Shown here: in pieces, positions 26,609-36,199 of the stretch | How the letters are laid out: each line of letters starts with the position of its first letter | Numbering within the stretch: position 1 is the first letter of the stretch | Assembly (NCBI RefSeq): GCF_003390335.1 | Contig: NZ_QUOU01000001.1 | Location: forward strand, 2,418,001 to 2,482,000 | From: Thalassotalea euphylliae | Lineage (GTDB): Bacteria; Pseudomonadota; Gammaproteobacteria; Enterobacterales; Alteromonadaceae | Direction of reading: 5' to 3' | Length of the DNA stretch: 64,000 bases | Program-made: the position numbers and the translations under genes | Notes under the pieces: model-generated | The model's input: only the letters and a program-made list of their open reading frames with translations | The model's database searches: none | Told to the model about the DNA's origin: nothing

Positions 26609-26902
26609 TTAATTGTCATATTCGCGAAAGCGATCGTCAGCAATGATTTTGAGAATAAACACCGCACTGCCAACCGTTTGGTGTACTTTTTTCATTTCCG
26701 CCATGACAAAACCCAGAGTGTGATCATACTCACCAAACACTTGAGTGCTCATGCCATTGGAAACAACTTTAACCTGAGAATTTGCCTTGAGCGCGTTAAT
26801 AAACGTCCATATTTCGTTTTTGTAGGCCTGCTCTGCCAACGGATAAAGGCTTAAATCGATAGATATTTGCATTACCTTCTCCACTTTGTCGTCATTTTTC
26901 AC
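26609..26902 (-). CDS. YkoF/MTH1187-like thiamine-binding-family protein
   Basis: A small soluble protein of 97 residues. IQISIDLSLYPL-type start (MQISIDLSLYPLAEQAYKNEIWTFINALKA) followed by VVSNGMSTQVFGEYDHTLGFVMAEM matches the ferredoxin-like DUF77/thiamine-binding fold (YkoF, MTH1187). YkoF binds the pyrimidine part of thiamine in Bacillus. The conserved SNGMSTQVFGEYD segment probably lines the ligand site. There is no signal peptide, so it acts in the cytoplasm, perhaps as a carrier or buffer between permease and kinase (inference). An internal ATG at about 26872 (MQISIDLSL) is an alternative start. Confidence 0.75.
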   Translation of the reverse strand: MKNDDKVEKVMQISIDLSLYPLAEQAYKNEIWTFINALKANSQVKVVSNGMSTQVFGEYDHTLGFVMAEMKKVHQTVGSAVFILKIIADDRFREYDN

Positions 26903-26979
26903 ATGATAGTTAAGCGCATCAAATTTTTGCGTGTGATGCGCTTACCATTCTGCTGGTCACTTTGCTTATGAAAAGCTTA

Positions 26980-29067
26980 CTAGAACTGATAGTCCAGCGT
27001 TACGCCATAAACTCTTGGCTCACCCAGTTGATAATATTGCTTAGCTTGATAGCCGTCGCGCGGATCATTACCAAAGAAGAAACCACGGGTTTTGTAGTCT
27101 TCATCGGTGATATTACGCGCCCACACTTTGACTTGCCAATCTTTCATCTCGTAGGTCAATGAGGCATTTAGTGTCTCATAGCCGTCTGATTGCTCATTGT
27201 GGCTGTCTGAGAAATAAAAGTCGTCTTTAGCGATCAAATTCACATTGAACATTAGATTATCGTTAACGTAAGCATTTACGCCCAATGTCGCTTGATAATT
27301 AGGCGCGTGAGCTTGGTCACGGCCAGTTAAATCAACACCTTCCTGATTGACAAAATCGCGTAGTTCAGTGTCTAAATAGCCAAACGCGCCATAAACTTCA
27401 GCACTTTCAGTTAGTTGCCAGCTAGCGTCAAGTTCAACCCCTTGGTTTTTCCCTTCTGCAGCGTTACCTAAATAACTAATAAACTCAGCACTACCGTCAG
27501 GCCTAACGTCTGTGCGACTACTGTTGACTTGCATATCAGTGCGATCCATGTAAAACGCTGTCACGCGAACATAACCCGAGTTGTCGTCGAAGCTGTATTT
27601 GTAGCCTAATTCGTAGTTCCATAAATATTCTGGATCAAACTCTCGCAAGTCCGCAGGCAAACTACCATCGGTATTAACGCCACCGGCTTTATAGCCGCGG
27701 TTGATTGAAGCAAAGACTAATGCTTGTTCAGTTTGCTGATAAGACAAGACTAATTTACCACCTACCATAGTATCGTCTGGGCTAAATGTTAAACCGTCAG
27801 TGTTATCGTAATCGGCACTGCGCTCTTCAACGCGCAACCCAGAAGTTAACGTCAGCTTTTCCGTTAATTGGCTGTCTAGCTGAACATAAGCGGCAATCGT
27901 ATCGGTATCGAAGTTTGACCCAAAGTCGCCATCTGCAAAGGTGTATTCGCGCAACAACTCTGCTGATTCTGTTTTAGCGTATAGTCCCGCAACCCAAGCC
28001 GTTGTGCCATTAAACAGCCGGCTTTGGTTATTTGAAACGGCTCTTAACTCAAGTGTTGAGCTTGTTTTTTCGCGGAAATAATGGTCAGTTGAACTGTACT
28101 CGAATGGATGCAAGCCAACAAAACTCCAATCTTCGTCATAACCGTAGTCAATATCACTGTCAGCGTGAGTCACTATGGTAACAAGCTCACCAAAATCAAA
28201 ACCTGAATAATGAGATTTAGCGCTTAGTGCATAAGTTTCTTGGCGATCAAAACCCGGTTGGTCTGAGCGTGTTTGACGATTGTTATCGAGTGAAAATGCA
28301 TCATAACCATTGTCAAAATCAAAGTAATATAAGCCTAAGTCTAAATGATGCTCGTCAGATAAGGTTATCGCTAATTTACCGCGTGCAGTAAGCTCATCAC
28401 GATCATTGGTATCATCGCGATTTAAATGAATATTGTCGATAAAGCCGTCACTTTGATACTGTTCAATTGCAAAACGGTAATTCATTGTATCAGTAGCTGG
28501 GCCAGACAAAGCAAGGCCAGCACCATAGCTAGCATAATTACCCGCAGTGAGTTTAGCTGCACCTTCAAAATCATTACTTGGCGCATTGGTGGTGATGTTG
28601 ATTAAACCTGCTAACGCGTTAGCCCCAAAGCGCGTGCCTTGTGGGCCGCGGAAAACTTCGGTTTGGTTAACATCAAACAATGAAGCAATGCTGCCCACGC
28701 CAGTAAAGTCAATATCATCAATAATAATACCAACCGATGGGTTAATTGGCTCACGGAATTGGCTGCGTTCGCCAATGCCGCGAATTTGGTAATACCGCGC
28801 TCGCTGAGTACCCGCCGAAAAATTCACGTTAGGCGCGATTGAGATCACTTCCTCTAAGTTTTGTGCGTTTAAATTGGCAATGTCTTGTGCTGATAACACA
28901 CTCAATGAAGCAGGAATTTTTTGTAAATTAGTGTCGCGAAAATCCGAAGTAACGGTAATCACCTCGACTTCTTCTAGCGAAGTAGTGTTGTCATTTTCGG
29001 CATAAACAACTGAAGAAAAAATGGCACTGCTAATCGCAGCGGCAAGCATTGATTGTCTTGTTTTCAT
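26980..29067 (-). CDS. TonB-dependent outer-membrane receptor, probable thiamine uptake
   Basis: A 695-residue receptor. Signal peptide residues 1-24 (SSAIFSSVVYA), probable TonB box VEVITVTS at about 33-40, plug domain (about 45-155: KIPASLSVLSAQDIANLNAQNLEEVI, GPQGTRFGANALAGLINITT), then a 22-strand barrel ending in YGVTLDYQF with terminal phenylalanine. It is first in an operon with the YkoF-like, PnuC-type and kinase genes, and a TPP-riboswitch-like element lies about 130 bases upstream, so thiamine or its phosphate is the probable ligand. Iron or siderophore uptake is an alternative from the protein sequence alone. Confidence 0.88.
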   Translation of the reverse strand: MKTRQSMLAAAISSAIFSSVVYAENDNTTSLEEVEVITVTSDFRDTNLQKIPASLSVLSAQDIANLNAQNLEEVISIAPNVNFSAGTQRARYYQIRGIGERSQFREPINPSVGIIIDDIDFTGVGSIASLFDVNQTEVFRGPQGTRFGANALAGLINITTNAPSNDFEGAAKLTAGNYASYGAGLALSGPATDTMNYRFAIEQYQSDGFIDNIHLNRDDTNDRDELTARGKLAITLSDEHHLDLGLYYFDFDNGYDAFSLDNNRQTRSDQPGFDRQETYALSAKSHYSGFDFGELVTIVTHADSDIDYGYDEDWSFVGLHPFEYSSTDHYFREKTSSTLELRAVSNNQSRLFNGTTAWVAGLYAKTESAELLREYTFADGDFGSNFDTDTIAAYVQLDSQLTEKLTLTSGLRVEERSADYDNTDGLTFSPDDTMVGGKLVLSYQQTEQALVFASINRGYKAGGVNTDGSLPADLREFDPEYLWNYELGYKYSFDDNSGYVRVTAFYMDRTDMQVNSSRTDVRPDGSAEFISYLGNAAEGKNQGVELDASWQLTESAEVYGAFGYLDTELRDFVNQEGVDLTGRDQAHAPNYQATLGVNAYVNDNLMFNVNLIAKDDFYFSDSHNEQSDGYETLNASLTYEMKDWQVKVWARNITDEDYKTRGFFFGNDPRDGYQAKQYYQLGEPRVYGVTLDYQF

Positions 29068-29197
29068 TATACTCTCGTTCGATTTCTCTAAATCGGCGTT
29101 TTGTTATAGGAAATTGAGTAAAAACCAAAACAGACGCAGATATCGTTAGAGCGACAGCATAATGCGTAGGTGCCAAGCGGCGAAGAATGCAGATATG

Positions 29198-29268
29198 ATG
29201 TGCTAACCATCCCTACGCCAGTATTAACCGGATCAGGTAATAAGGGTTCTGCACTTTCAACACAAAGT
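29198..29268 (-). promoter_or_regulatory. TPP riboswitch-like element with non-canonical 5' half
   Basis: On the minus strand, CCCTTATTACCTGATCCGG (ACCTGATC at 29238-29231), TTAATACTGGC and GTAGGGA (29216-29210) reproduce the 3' half of the THI element, the pyrophosphate-sensing arm. Upstream of it the usual GGGGTGC...GCTGAGA is not found; instead there is a small hairpin CTTTGTGTTGAAAG followed by TGCAGAA and CCC. The location, ahead of thiamine-salvage genes, supports a real or recently derived TPP switch. Confidence 0.75.
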
Positions 29269-29535
29269 AAACAAAGCAATATTTCTATTACAAGGCTTCT
29301 AATACAAAGTAAAAAGTCGGCAATCTCAGCAGGTATTTGTTATTCAACAATAACGTTTAACTACCCGCACCCCTTGGTTTTCGCGGCATATTATCAAGTA
29401 TTCACCAAAAGTATACAAATGATTTCAAATAGCTTATGCGTAAATACTCATCATTTTATTGATCTTTTTACTAAGGGCTATGTTAAGAAATATTCGCTAG
29501 TGACGAGTTAGCCGAATAACTATCGGCATGGGTTG
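29269..29535. other. Intergenic stretch upstream of the riboswitch
   Basis: About 270 bases between the riboswitch-like element and the HIT gene. It should hold the operon promoter on the minus strand; I could not pick one out. No gene was seen. Confidence 0.5.
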
Positions 29536-29898
29536 CTATACACTCACCATCGGCCCCATCGGTTGGCCGCCTAGTAAGTGCATATGAATATGATAAACCT
29601 CTTGGCCGCCATGCTTATTGCAATTCATAATTAAACGGTACCCGTCTTCAGCAATGCCTTCTTGCGCGGCAAGTTTTCTGGCAACGGTAAACAAGCGACC
29701 AAGTGCCAATTCGTCATTTTCAGTGACATCATTTACCGTCGGAATGAGCTTATTGGGAATGATCAGAATGTGTGATTTAGCACGCGGTGAAATATCACGA
29801 AAAGCTGTGACTAACTCATCTTGATACAGTAGTTCGGTTGGGATCTCTTGGCGAATAATTTTAGAAAAAATAGTTTCTTGCCACTCGGTGTTGTCCAT
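29536..29898 (-). CDS. HIT family nucleotide-binding protein
   Basis: A 120-residue HINT-type purine nucleoside phosphoramidase-like protein. The histidine triad is in EVYHIHMHLLGGQPMG, with the upstream strand segment RAKSHILIIPNKLIPTVNDV. HinT enzymes hydrolyse aminoacyl- or other AMP phosphoramidates in the cytoplasm. It is located between the thiamine operon and the RND efflux genes on the same strand but separated from both, so it is probably a single-gene unit. Confidence 0.92.
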   Translation of the reverse strand: MDNTEWQETIFSKIIRQEIPTELLYQDELVTAFRDISPRAKSHILIIPNKLIPTVNDVTENDELALGRLFTVARKLAAQEGIAEDGYRLIMNCNKHGGQEVYHIHMHLLGGQPMGPMVSV

Positions 29899-29970
29899 GT
29901 GATGTCCTCAGCTCATCGTAATGTTTAGCGGTAACGGTGCTGAACCCCTGCCGCTAAGCATAACAGTCAA

Positions 29971-32900
29971 TTAATGGGCAGCAGAGCGTTGCCCTACGTG
30001 TTTACTAAATTTTAACGCGCTTTTAAGATCTTCCACCAGTAAATAATTAACGGGTACTAAAACTAAAGTGATCAAGGTCGCAAATATTATCCCAAAACCT
30101 AGTGAAACGGCCATGGGAATTAGGAATTGAGCTTGCGTTGCTTTTTCAAACAGTAGTGGCATTAAACCAATAAAGGTCGTTAGCGAAGTCAGCATTACGG
30201 GGCGAAAACGCGCTGCTCCGGCAATTAACACCGACTCCATCAGCTGTGCCCCTTCTGTCCGTTTTTTATTAACAAAATCAACCAGCACTAACGAGTCATT
30301 CACCACCACACCAATAAGCGCCATAAGTCCCAAAATGCTCATGATGGTAAGGTTCATGCCCATGATCCAATGACCAATGACAGCACCAATCGCACCAAAT
30401 GGAATGACCGACATCACAATAATCGGCTGTAGGTACGACTTAAACGGGATCGCAAGCAGGCAATAAATGATAAAGAACACAAAAAGTAAACCGTAGAACA
30501 AACTACCAAACGAGTCTTGCTGCTCACGCGCTTCACCTTCAAGCGTATAGGCAATACCCGGGTATTTCGTGGTAAGTTCATCTAAAAATGGCGTTAAATC
30601 GGCGTTTAATACCGTCATGTTAGTATTTTCTTTTTCGACATCAGCGGTGACATTCACTGTGCGGTAGCGATCAATTCGGTTTATCGTTGAGGGGCTTTTT
30701 CCCGCGTTAAATGTCGCAACATGAGACAAAGGCACGTTTCCCCCTTGCGGCGTCGAAATCAGCATTTCTGCCAAATTGGCAATGGCAGAGCGCTCAGCTA
30801 ACGGAAACCGTAACATCACACGGACATCATCGCGTCCGCGTTGAATTCGCTGTATCTGTGCGCCGAAAAAGGCACTGCGCACTTGTTGCGTGACACTGCT
30901 GACCGACAAGCCCATGGCGTGGCCTTGTTCCGTTAACTCGATTTGAATTTCTTCCTTGCCGTTCGACAAACTGTCGGTGATTTCGAACACCGTAGGATAA
31001 GTAGCTAAACGCGCTTTCACTTCTTCCGCCACCGTTTTTAACAAGCCTAGATCGGTAGCGGAAAGCTGCACGTCGATGGGATCACCGCCGCGACCAATTT
31101 CCGCGCGAAACGTTAAACTTTCGGCACCGGGTAATGCGCCGATAAGACCTCGCCATTCATTGACGAGTTGACGAATAGTAACACCTGACTCATTTTTATC
31201 TGCTGGCAAAATTTCAAATCGAACACGACCAATATTGGTATTATTACCACCTGTGATGGCAAGTACATTGGTGATCACGCTATTCCCTTCCGCATCGCGA
31301 TACTTTTCTTGCAATTCAATTGCAGCATTAGCCATTTTCTCTACATAACCATCAATGACATCAAAGCTGGTGCCAACCGGCATAACTAAATTAGCACGTG
31401 CAGTTTCGCTAGGAACGCGGGGGAAAAAGGTAAACTTAGTCCAACCACTGGTAACAAAAGACAAAATCAAAATAAACACACCAATAAAACCAACGAGCGT
31501 TGTCAGGCGATTGCGCACCGCGAGCGCTAATATCGGTTGGTAGTAATTAATAATCGCTTGCTCAAAACCATCAGCAAACTGTTGCTGAATTTGTTGTAGT
31601 TTAGAGGTATTGTCTTTTTCGTGTCGCAGCTTCAAATGGCGTAAATGTGACGGTAAAACAAATTTAGATTCTATCAGTGAAAACAGTAAAACTGGAATCA
31701 CCACAACAGGAATTTGCGCGAACAAGGCACCGCGTGTGCCTTCAATAAATGCCAGCGGTAAAAACGCAGCGACAGTGGTTAAAATGCCAAAAGTTACTGG
31801 AGTTGCCACTTCTTCCGTGCCTTTAATCGCCGCCTGCAAACCAGATTCGGCAAACTGACTGTGACGATAAATATTTTCGCCAGTGACAATGGCATCATCA
31901 ACAACGATGCCCAGTACCAGAATAAAGCCAAATAAGCTCATGATGTTAAGCGAAATATCGAAAATAGGCATAAATACAAAGGCGCCCATAAAACTGACGG
32001 GAATACCAATAAATACCCAGAATGCGATGCTTGGACGTAAGAATAGCGTCAGGAGTAAAAGCACTAAGAAGCCGCCTTGCAAGGCATTGCTAATCAGCGT
32101 GTTTAAGCGGCTTTTAACGATTTCTGAGTCATCATCCCAGTAACTCAGGGTAAATCCCGATGGCAAAGTGGCTTGCTGTGCTTCGATATAACCCTTGACC
32201 GCATCAGCAACGTCAATCGCGTTTTGCTGACCAATTCGATACACTTCGATTAGTGCCGCTTGCTGACCATTAAAACGCGCTCGCAATGGCGTTTCTTCAA
32301 AGCCATCATTAACCTCAGCAATATCGCCCAATTTAACGATAGTACCGTCAGGATTCGTTTTTACGACAATACTTTCAAATTCGTCTTGGCGATAAGCTTG
32401 GCCTTTACTGCGAACCAACACATCACCCCCCTCGGTTTTAATATTACCGGCAGATAAATCCACTGAGCTATTGCTGATGGCATTAGCAACCGCGTTGAGC
32501 GACAGGTTGAATTCACGTAATTTATCTTGCGATAAATGAATACCGATTTCATAGTTTCGAACAGCATCAAGTGATAACTGCGTCACTTGCGGCAAGCGTA
32601 GCAAGTCATCTCGTACTTGTTCGGCAAATTCTCGCAGTTCTTTTTCGCTATATTTTGAGGCAATGGTGACCGCGATCACTTCACGTTGGCGCTGCCTTAA
32701 TGCAATCACAGGTTTTTCGGCATCGGCAGGGAAAGTATTAACGGCGTCGACGCGGCTTTTAATATCCGCAAGTAATTCGCGCGCATCGTAACCCGATTCC
32801 GCTTCAATGTTAATGGTTGCTGAGCCTTCTACCGAACTACTGGTGATCTTTTTGATCCCTTCAAGATCTTGTACCGCTTCTTCGACTTTAATTGCCACGC

Positions 32901-33081
32901 CCTGCTCTACATCTTCTGGCGTTGCACCGCGCAAACTGATATTGACAGAGACGACATCAGACTCAAACGATGGAAATACCTCAAGCGGTATCCGTAAGTT
33001 CATCGACATTAGGCCAACTAACAAGATGCTGATCATCAAAAGATTAGCGGCCACGTGATTACGCGCAAACCAAGCAATCAT
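29971..33081 (-). CDS. RND efflux pump inner-membrane permease (AcrB/MdtB-like)
   Basis: Proton-driven tripartite efflux pump subunit, 1036 residues, with 12 transmembrane segments in the usual 1+5+1+5 layout. The N-terminus MIAWFARNHVAANLLMI is that of the group related to multidrug or hydrophobic compound pumps. Proton-relay aspartates are in VLGIVVDDAIVTGENIYRH (about residue 400). The start overlaps the end of the membrane-fusion gene by four bases. The substrate cannot be told. It is third in the operon: outer-membrane factor, membrane-fusion protein, permease. Confidence 0.93.
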   Translation of the reverse strand: MIAWFARNHVAANLLMISILLVGLMSMNLRIPLEVFPSFESDVVSVNISLRGATPEDVEQGVAIKVEEAVQDLEGIKKITSSSVEGSATINIEAESGYDARELLADIKSRVDAVNTFPADAEKPVIALRQRQREVIAVTIASKYSEKELREFAEQVRDDLLRLPQVTQLSLDAVRNYEIGIHLSQDKLREFNLSLNAVANAISNSSVDLSAGNIKTEGGDVLVRSKGQAYRQDEFESIVVKTNPDGTIVKLGDIAEVNDGFEETPLRARFNGQQAALIEVYRIGQQNAIDVADAVKGYIEAQQATLPSGFTLSYWDDDSEIVKSRLNTLISNALQGGFLVLLLLTLFLRPSIAFWVFIGIPVSFMGAFVFMPIFDISLNIMSLFGFILVLGIVVDDAIVTGENIYRHSQFAESGLQAAIKGTEEVATPVTFGILTTVAAFLPLAFIEGTRGALFAQIPVVVIPVLLFSLIESKFVLPSHLRHLKLRHEKDNTSKLQQIQQQFADGFEQAIINYYQPILALAVRNRLTTLVGFIGVFILILSFVTSGWTKFTFFPRVPSETARANLVMPVGTSFDVIDGYVEKMANAAIELQEKYRDAEGNSVITNVLAITGGNNTNIGRVRFEILPADKNESGVTIRQLVNEWRGLIGALPGAESLTFRAEIGRGGDPIDVQLSATDLGLLKTVAEEVKARLATYPTVFEITDSLSNGKEEIQIELTEQGHAMGLSVSSVTQQVRSAFFGAQIQRIQRGRDDVRVMLRFPLAERSAIANLAEMLISTPQGGNVPLSHVATFNAGKSPSTINRIDRYRTVNVTADVEKENTNMTVLNADLTPFLDELTTKYPGIAYTLEGEAREQQDSFGSLFYGLLFVFFIIYCLLAIPFKSYLQPIIVMSVIPFGAIGAVIGHWIMGMNLTIMSILGLMALIGVVVNDSLVLVDFVNKKRTEGAQLMESVLIAGAARFRPVMLTSLTTFIGLMPLLFEKATQAQFLIPMAVSLGFGIIFATLITLVLVPVNYLLVEDLKSALKFSKHVGQRSAAH

Positions 33082-34424
33082 AGTGCTTGCTCCTTATTGC
33101 GCTGTGCTTTTTTTATACCTGATTTTCTATCTGGCTTGCCTGTTTTGTGCTGTTTTGCTTTACCCTGCAATATTGCTCTCTCAAGTGCAATCTCAGTGTT
33201 TTGCTCAACACCGTCTTTGTTAATCACTGCGATGGGCGTACCCGAATTTACTTGCCCAAGCGGCGTTAACACGAGCAAATCCCCTTCTATTAACCCTTGT
33301 TCAACCACAGCAAATTCATCGTTTTGCCATGCAATATCTATCGCTTGTCTGAGCAGTACCCCATCCTTTACGACAAATACATAGCTGCCTTGATAAATCG
33401 CTTTGTTTGTGATTTTAATGGCGTTTTCAAGTAACTTACCTTGAATAGTCGCTCGTACGTATTGACCTATTTTCAGTGGTAGGCCATTAACTGATGCATC
33501 ACCGTAGGGATCATCTATTTGCGCCACGACGAACAGTTGTTGTGAATTTTGATCAAACGCGCCTTCTGTACGTACAACTCGCCCTTGCCATTGCTGCTGT
33601 ATCACAAGTTCGGAGTAAATCGTCACCAAAGGAAATTCATCGGCAGATATGTCGTTGACACTTTTGTCAGGTCGAGCATGGTCAAACCGATATCGCTCTG
33701 GCAGATTAATATACGGTAAGTCGTTATTTTTAATAGGTAACCTAACTTCTATATAATCGACTGCAAATATTTCAGCCAGCGGAGTATTGGCCGAAACAAC
33801 TTGGCCAATATCAGCGGATTTATTTAAAATTCTCCCTGTATAAGGCGCTTTAATTTCGGTGCGCTCTAGTGATAATTCGGCTTTTGCTAACTGCGCTTTG
33901 GCTGAATACACCGCCGCTTCTGCGGCCAATAATTGCGGCTTTCTCAACACTAAGTCGGAGGCTTGATGCTTATTGCCCAAACGCTGCCAATCTTGCTTTG
34001 CTTGCGCACTGCGGGCTTGTTCTTCGCTAAGTGCTTGCTCGGCACTGTATAAATTAGCTTTGGCAATATTAATATCAGCAAGGTAATCGCGATCATCCAA
34101 TTTGACCAGCACTTCACCCTTTTCAAAAAAACCACCTTCACGAAAGTTGTCGCTAATTGCTTTGATTTCACCAGAAACTTGCGGCATAAGGACACTTTGG
34201 GTTCTTGGCTGAACTGTGCCATAGCTATTTATTTGCAAGGCAAAATTTTCATGTTCAATGGTTTGAACGGCCACATTGAGTTGCGGCGCTTTGCTTGGTT
34301 TACCGCGTTTAGCTGTTGGTGGATTGTCTGAGACCACTTTGGCCGCAATGACGAATACTGCCAGCACACATACTGGCACGATCACTTTCATCAGTTTTTT
34401 AGTTAACATCATGGTACTTTTCAT
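33078..34424 (-). CDS. RND efflux membrane-fusion protein (HlyD/AcrA-like)
   Basis: Periplasmic adaptor of 448 residues, anchored by one N-terminal hydrophobic segment (about 10-30, KVIVPVCVLAVFVIAAKVV). The half-lipoyl motifs are VLMPQVSGEIKAISDNFREGGFFEKGEVLVKLDD and IKAPYTGRILNKSADIGQVV, flanking a helical hairpin (about 110-175). The basic C-terminal tail (KAKQHKTGKPDRKSGIKKAQ) is unusual and of unknown use. It overlaps the OMF gene by 26 bases and the permease gene by four, so translation is probably coupled. Confidence 0.92.
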   Translation of the reverse strand: MKSTMMLTKKLMKVIVPVCVLAVFVIAAKVVSDNPPTAKRGKPSKAPQLNVAVQTIEHENFALQINSYGTVQPRTQSVLMPQVSGEIKAISDNFREGGFFEKGEVLVKLDDRDYLADINIAKANLYSAEQALSEEQARSAQAKQDWQRLGNKHQASDLVLRKPQLLAAEAAVYSAKAQLAKAELSLERTEIKAPYTGRILNKSADIGQVVSANTPLAEIFAVDYIEVRLPIKNNDLPYINLPERYRFDHARPDKSVNDISADEFPLVTIYSELVIQQQWQGRVVRTEGAFDQNSQQLFVVAQIDDPYGDASVNGLPLKIGQYVRATIQGKLLENAIKITNKAIYQGSYVFVVKDGVLLRQAIDIAWQNDEFAVVEQGLIEGDLLVLTPLGQVNSGTPIAVINKDGVEQNTEIALERAILQGKAKQHKTGKPDRKSGIKKAQRNKEQAL

Positions 34425-35946
34425 TCGTGTATAGATTGGCTTTCACTAGCGCTGCTTTTTCAAGTGTTTCATCATTCTGCGGCACATCAGTTAGTGGCTT
34501 GTTATGGGCGACTAGTTTGGCGATGTCCATACCACCGATACTGGTTAGTAAGGCAATACGGTTTTGAATTATTTGATGGGTGATTTGAATCACATTAGTT
34601 TGCGCGTCAAATGACCTACGCTGAGCTTCGAGCACAGTGGTGTAATTCACTAAGCCTTTTAAGTATTGATTAAACGACAATTCTTCTGCCGCTATCGCAT
34701 TTTCTCTGGCATCTTGGACATGGCTTAGCTGTTTAGTGAGTGCACTATGATTACTAAGTTGATTTTCGATATCGGCAAATTTACTAAACACCTGATCCAG
34801 GTAGCTTTGCTCTTGTGCTTTGACTTGCAAGCGCGCTTGCGCTTCTAACGACTTCAATTTACCCGCATTGAACAAAGGGGCAGTAACTGCTGCGCTAATC
34901 GACCAAGTTAATGGATTTCCTGATAATAAATTGGATAGTTCATCACTGGTATCGCCTCCTGACACTGTCAGTTTTAATGAGGGAAAACGCTGCTTATGGG
35001 CAACAGCAACAGCGGAATCAGCGGCAAGCAGTGATAGCCAACTCGACTGTAATTCATAGTTATTAGTTAAGATACTTGCCGGAAGTTCAGCGATTGATTG
35101 ACTGGCAAAATGTGGTAGCGCCAATTCATTTTGATTTTCTAATTGACCTGAAGGGTAGTCAGCAACTAAGAGTTGTATGTCGCGCTGACGCTCAATGACA
35201 GTTTGACGTTGTACTGAAATGCGCGCGAGCTCACTGCTGAGTTCATTTTGAGCTAAATAAACGTCGAGTGCTTGAGTAAGCCCTAATTGATAAGAATCGT
35301 TAATTATCTCTAAGCTATTGGTTAAGCTGGTGGCCCTTTCTTTGTACAAAGTCAGCAGCGCGTGTGCTTGTTTTTGTCCATACCAGGCGGAAACGATCTG
35401 TGAAATTAGCTTATTTTGCATTTGGGCAAAATCTAACTTAGCTGCTGAATAGGTTAACTGTGCTTGCTGTTGCTGTGCTGACAATTTCCCCCACAGATCA
35501 AGTTCATAACTTAGCTGTAAATTGATGTCTGCGCCATTATTTAGCTGTACTTGTTCACCATTAACGGTTCGACGCCGATTTTGATTGAGCATCAAATTTA
35601 GCTCTGGAAAGTCAGACGCTTGCGTGATTGCCAACTGGGCTTTTGTACTTAGCAAATTCTGATAGCTGGCATTAAGCTGATAGTTTTTAGCAAGCCCTCT
35701 GCTAATCAAATCAACAAGCACTGTATCTTGAACCATCAATGGCCACTCGCTTCGCAGATCGACATTCAGCGCATTGTGATCCTGCGCTACATTATGTTCA
35801 GCGTATAAGTGGGAATACCAAGTATCTGGTAGTTGAGGATTCTTAGCTGCCTTTGAAATACTTGATTGCGCAGAACAACCTGAGGCGAGTGCGATAACTA
35901 GGCCACATAGTGCAAAGTGACCAAAAACTTTGCTCTGTTTGTTCAC
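34399..35946 (-). CDS. RND efflux outer-membrane factor lipoprotein (NodT/OprM-like)
   Basis: TolC-family channel of 515 residues. The signal peptide ends in a lipobox, LASGCSAQ, so the mature protein is lipid-anchored, as in OprM and NodT and unlike E. coli TolC. Two OEP repeats follow (about 85-290 and 300-490), with coiled-coil helices such as LTQALDVYLAQNELSSELARISVQ. It is the first gene of the three-gene efflux operon; a palindrome 32 bases upstream may be its operator. Confidence 0.92.
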   Translation of the reverse strand: MNKQSKVFGHFALCGLVIALASGCSAQSSISKAAKNPQLPDTWYSHLYAEHNVAQDHNALNVDLRSEWPLMVQDTVLVDLISRGLAKNYQLNASYQNLLSTKAQLAITQASDFPELNLMLNQNRRRTVNGEQVQLNNGADINLQLSYELDLWGKLSAQQQQAQLTYSAAKLDFAQMQNKLISQIVSAWYGQKQAHALLTLYKERATSLTNSLEIINDSYQLGLTQALDVYLAQNELSSELARISVQRQTVIERQRDIQLLVADYPSGQLENQNELALPHFASQSIAELPASILTNNYELQSSWLSLLAADSAVAVAHKQRFPSLKLTVSGGDTSDELSNLLSGNPLTWSISAAVTAPLFNAGKLKSLEAQARLQVKAQEQSYLDQVFSKFADIENQLSNHSALTKQLSHVQDARENAIAAEELSFNQYLKGLVNYTTVLEAQRRSFDAQTNVIQITHQIIQNRIALLTSIGGMDIAKLVAHNKPLTDVPQNDETLEKAALVKANLYTNEKYHDVN

Positions 35947-35977
35947 TTACCTTTCCTAACGTTATGAAGCGATTAAC

Positions 35978-35996
35978 TAGCGATAATTGCTCGCTA
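35978..35996. promoter_or_regulatory. Palindrome upstream of the RND operon
   Basis: TAGCGA-TAATTGC-TCGCTA is a 6+6 inverted repeat with a 7-base spacer, 32 bases before the first efflux gene, a position that suits a TetR-type repressor. No regulator gene is adjacent. A second, looser repeat (GTAAATCT/AGATTTAC, 35999-36034) follows. Confidence 0.5.
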
Positions 35997-36199
35997 TAGT
36001 AAATCTCACAACCAGTGAAAAACATCAGATTTACGATACTTTACACAAACGGTATTCAGCAGAGTTATGGTTCACTTGGGAGGCGTATTTTTTTAGACGT
36101 GTCAGTGTTTTAAGACGTAGGTTGGCAAGAGAACAATTGGCTCTTGCAGCCCAAGAGTTAAGTAATTAAGTTATTTCAATAAGTTACTTAGTAACTGGT

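Noticed and set aside
35987..36169. Possible 60-residue plus-strand gene between the efflux operon and the GGDEF-EAL gene
   Set aside because: No family match, no ribosome binding site, and the region is rich in inverted repeats and promoter-like sequence.
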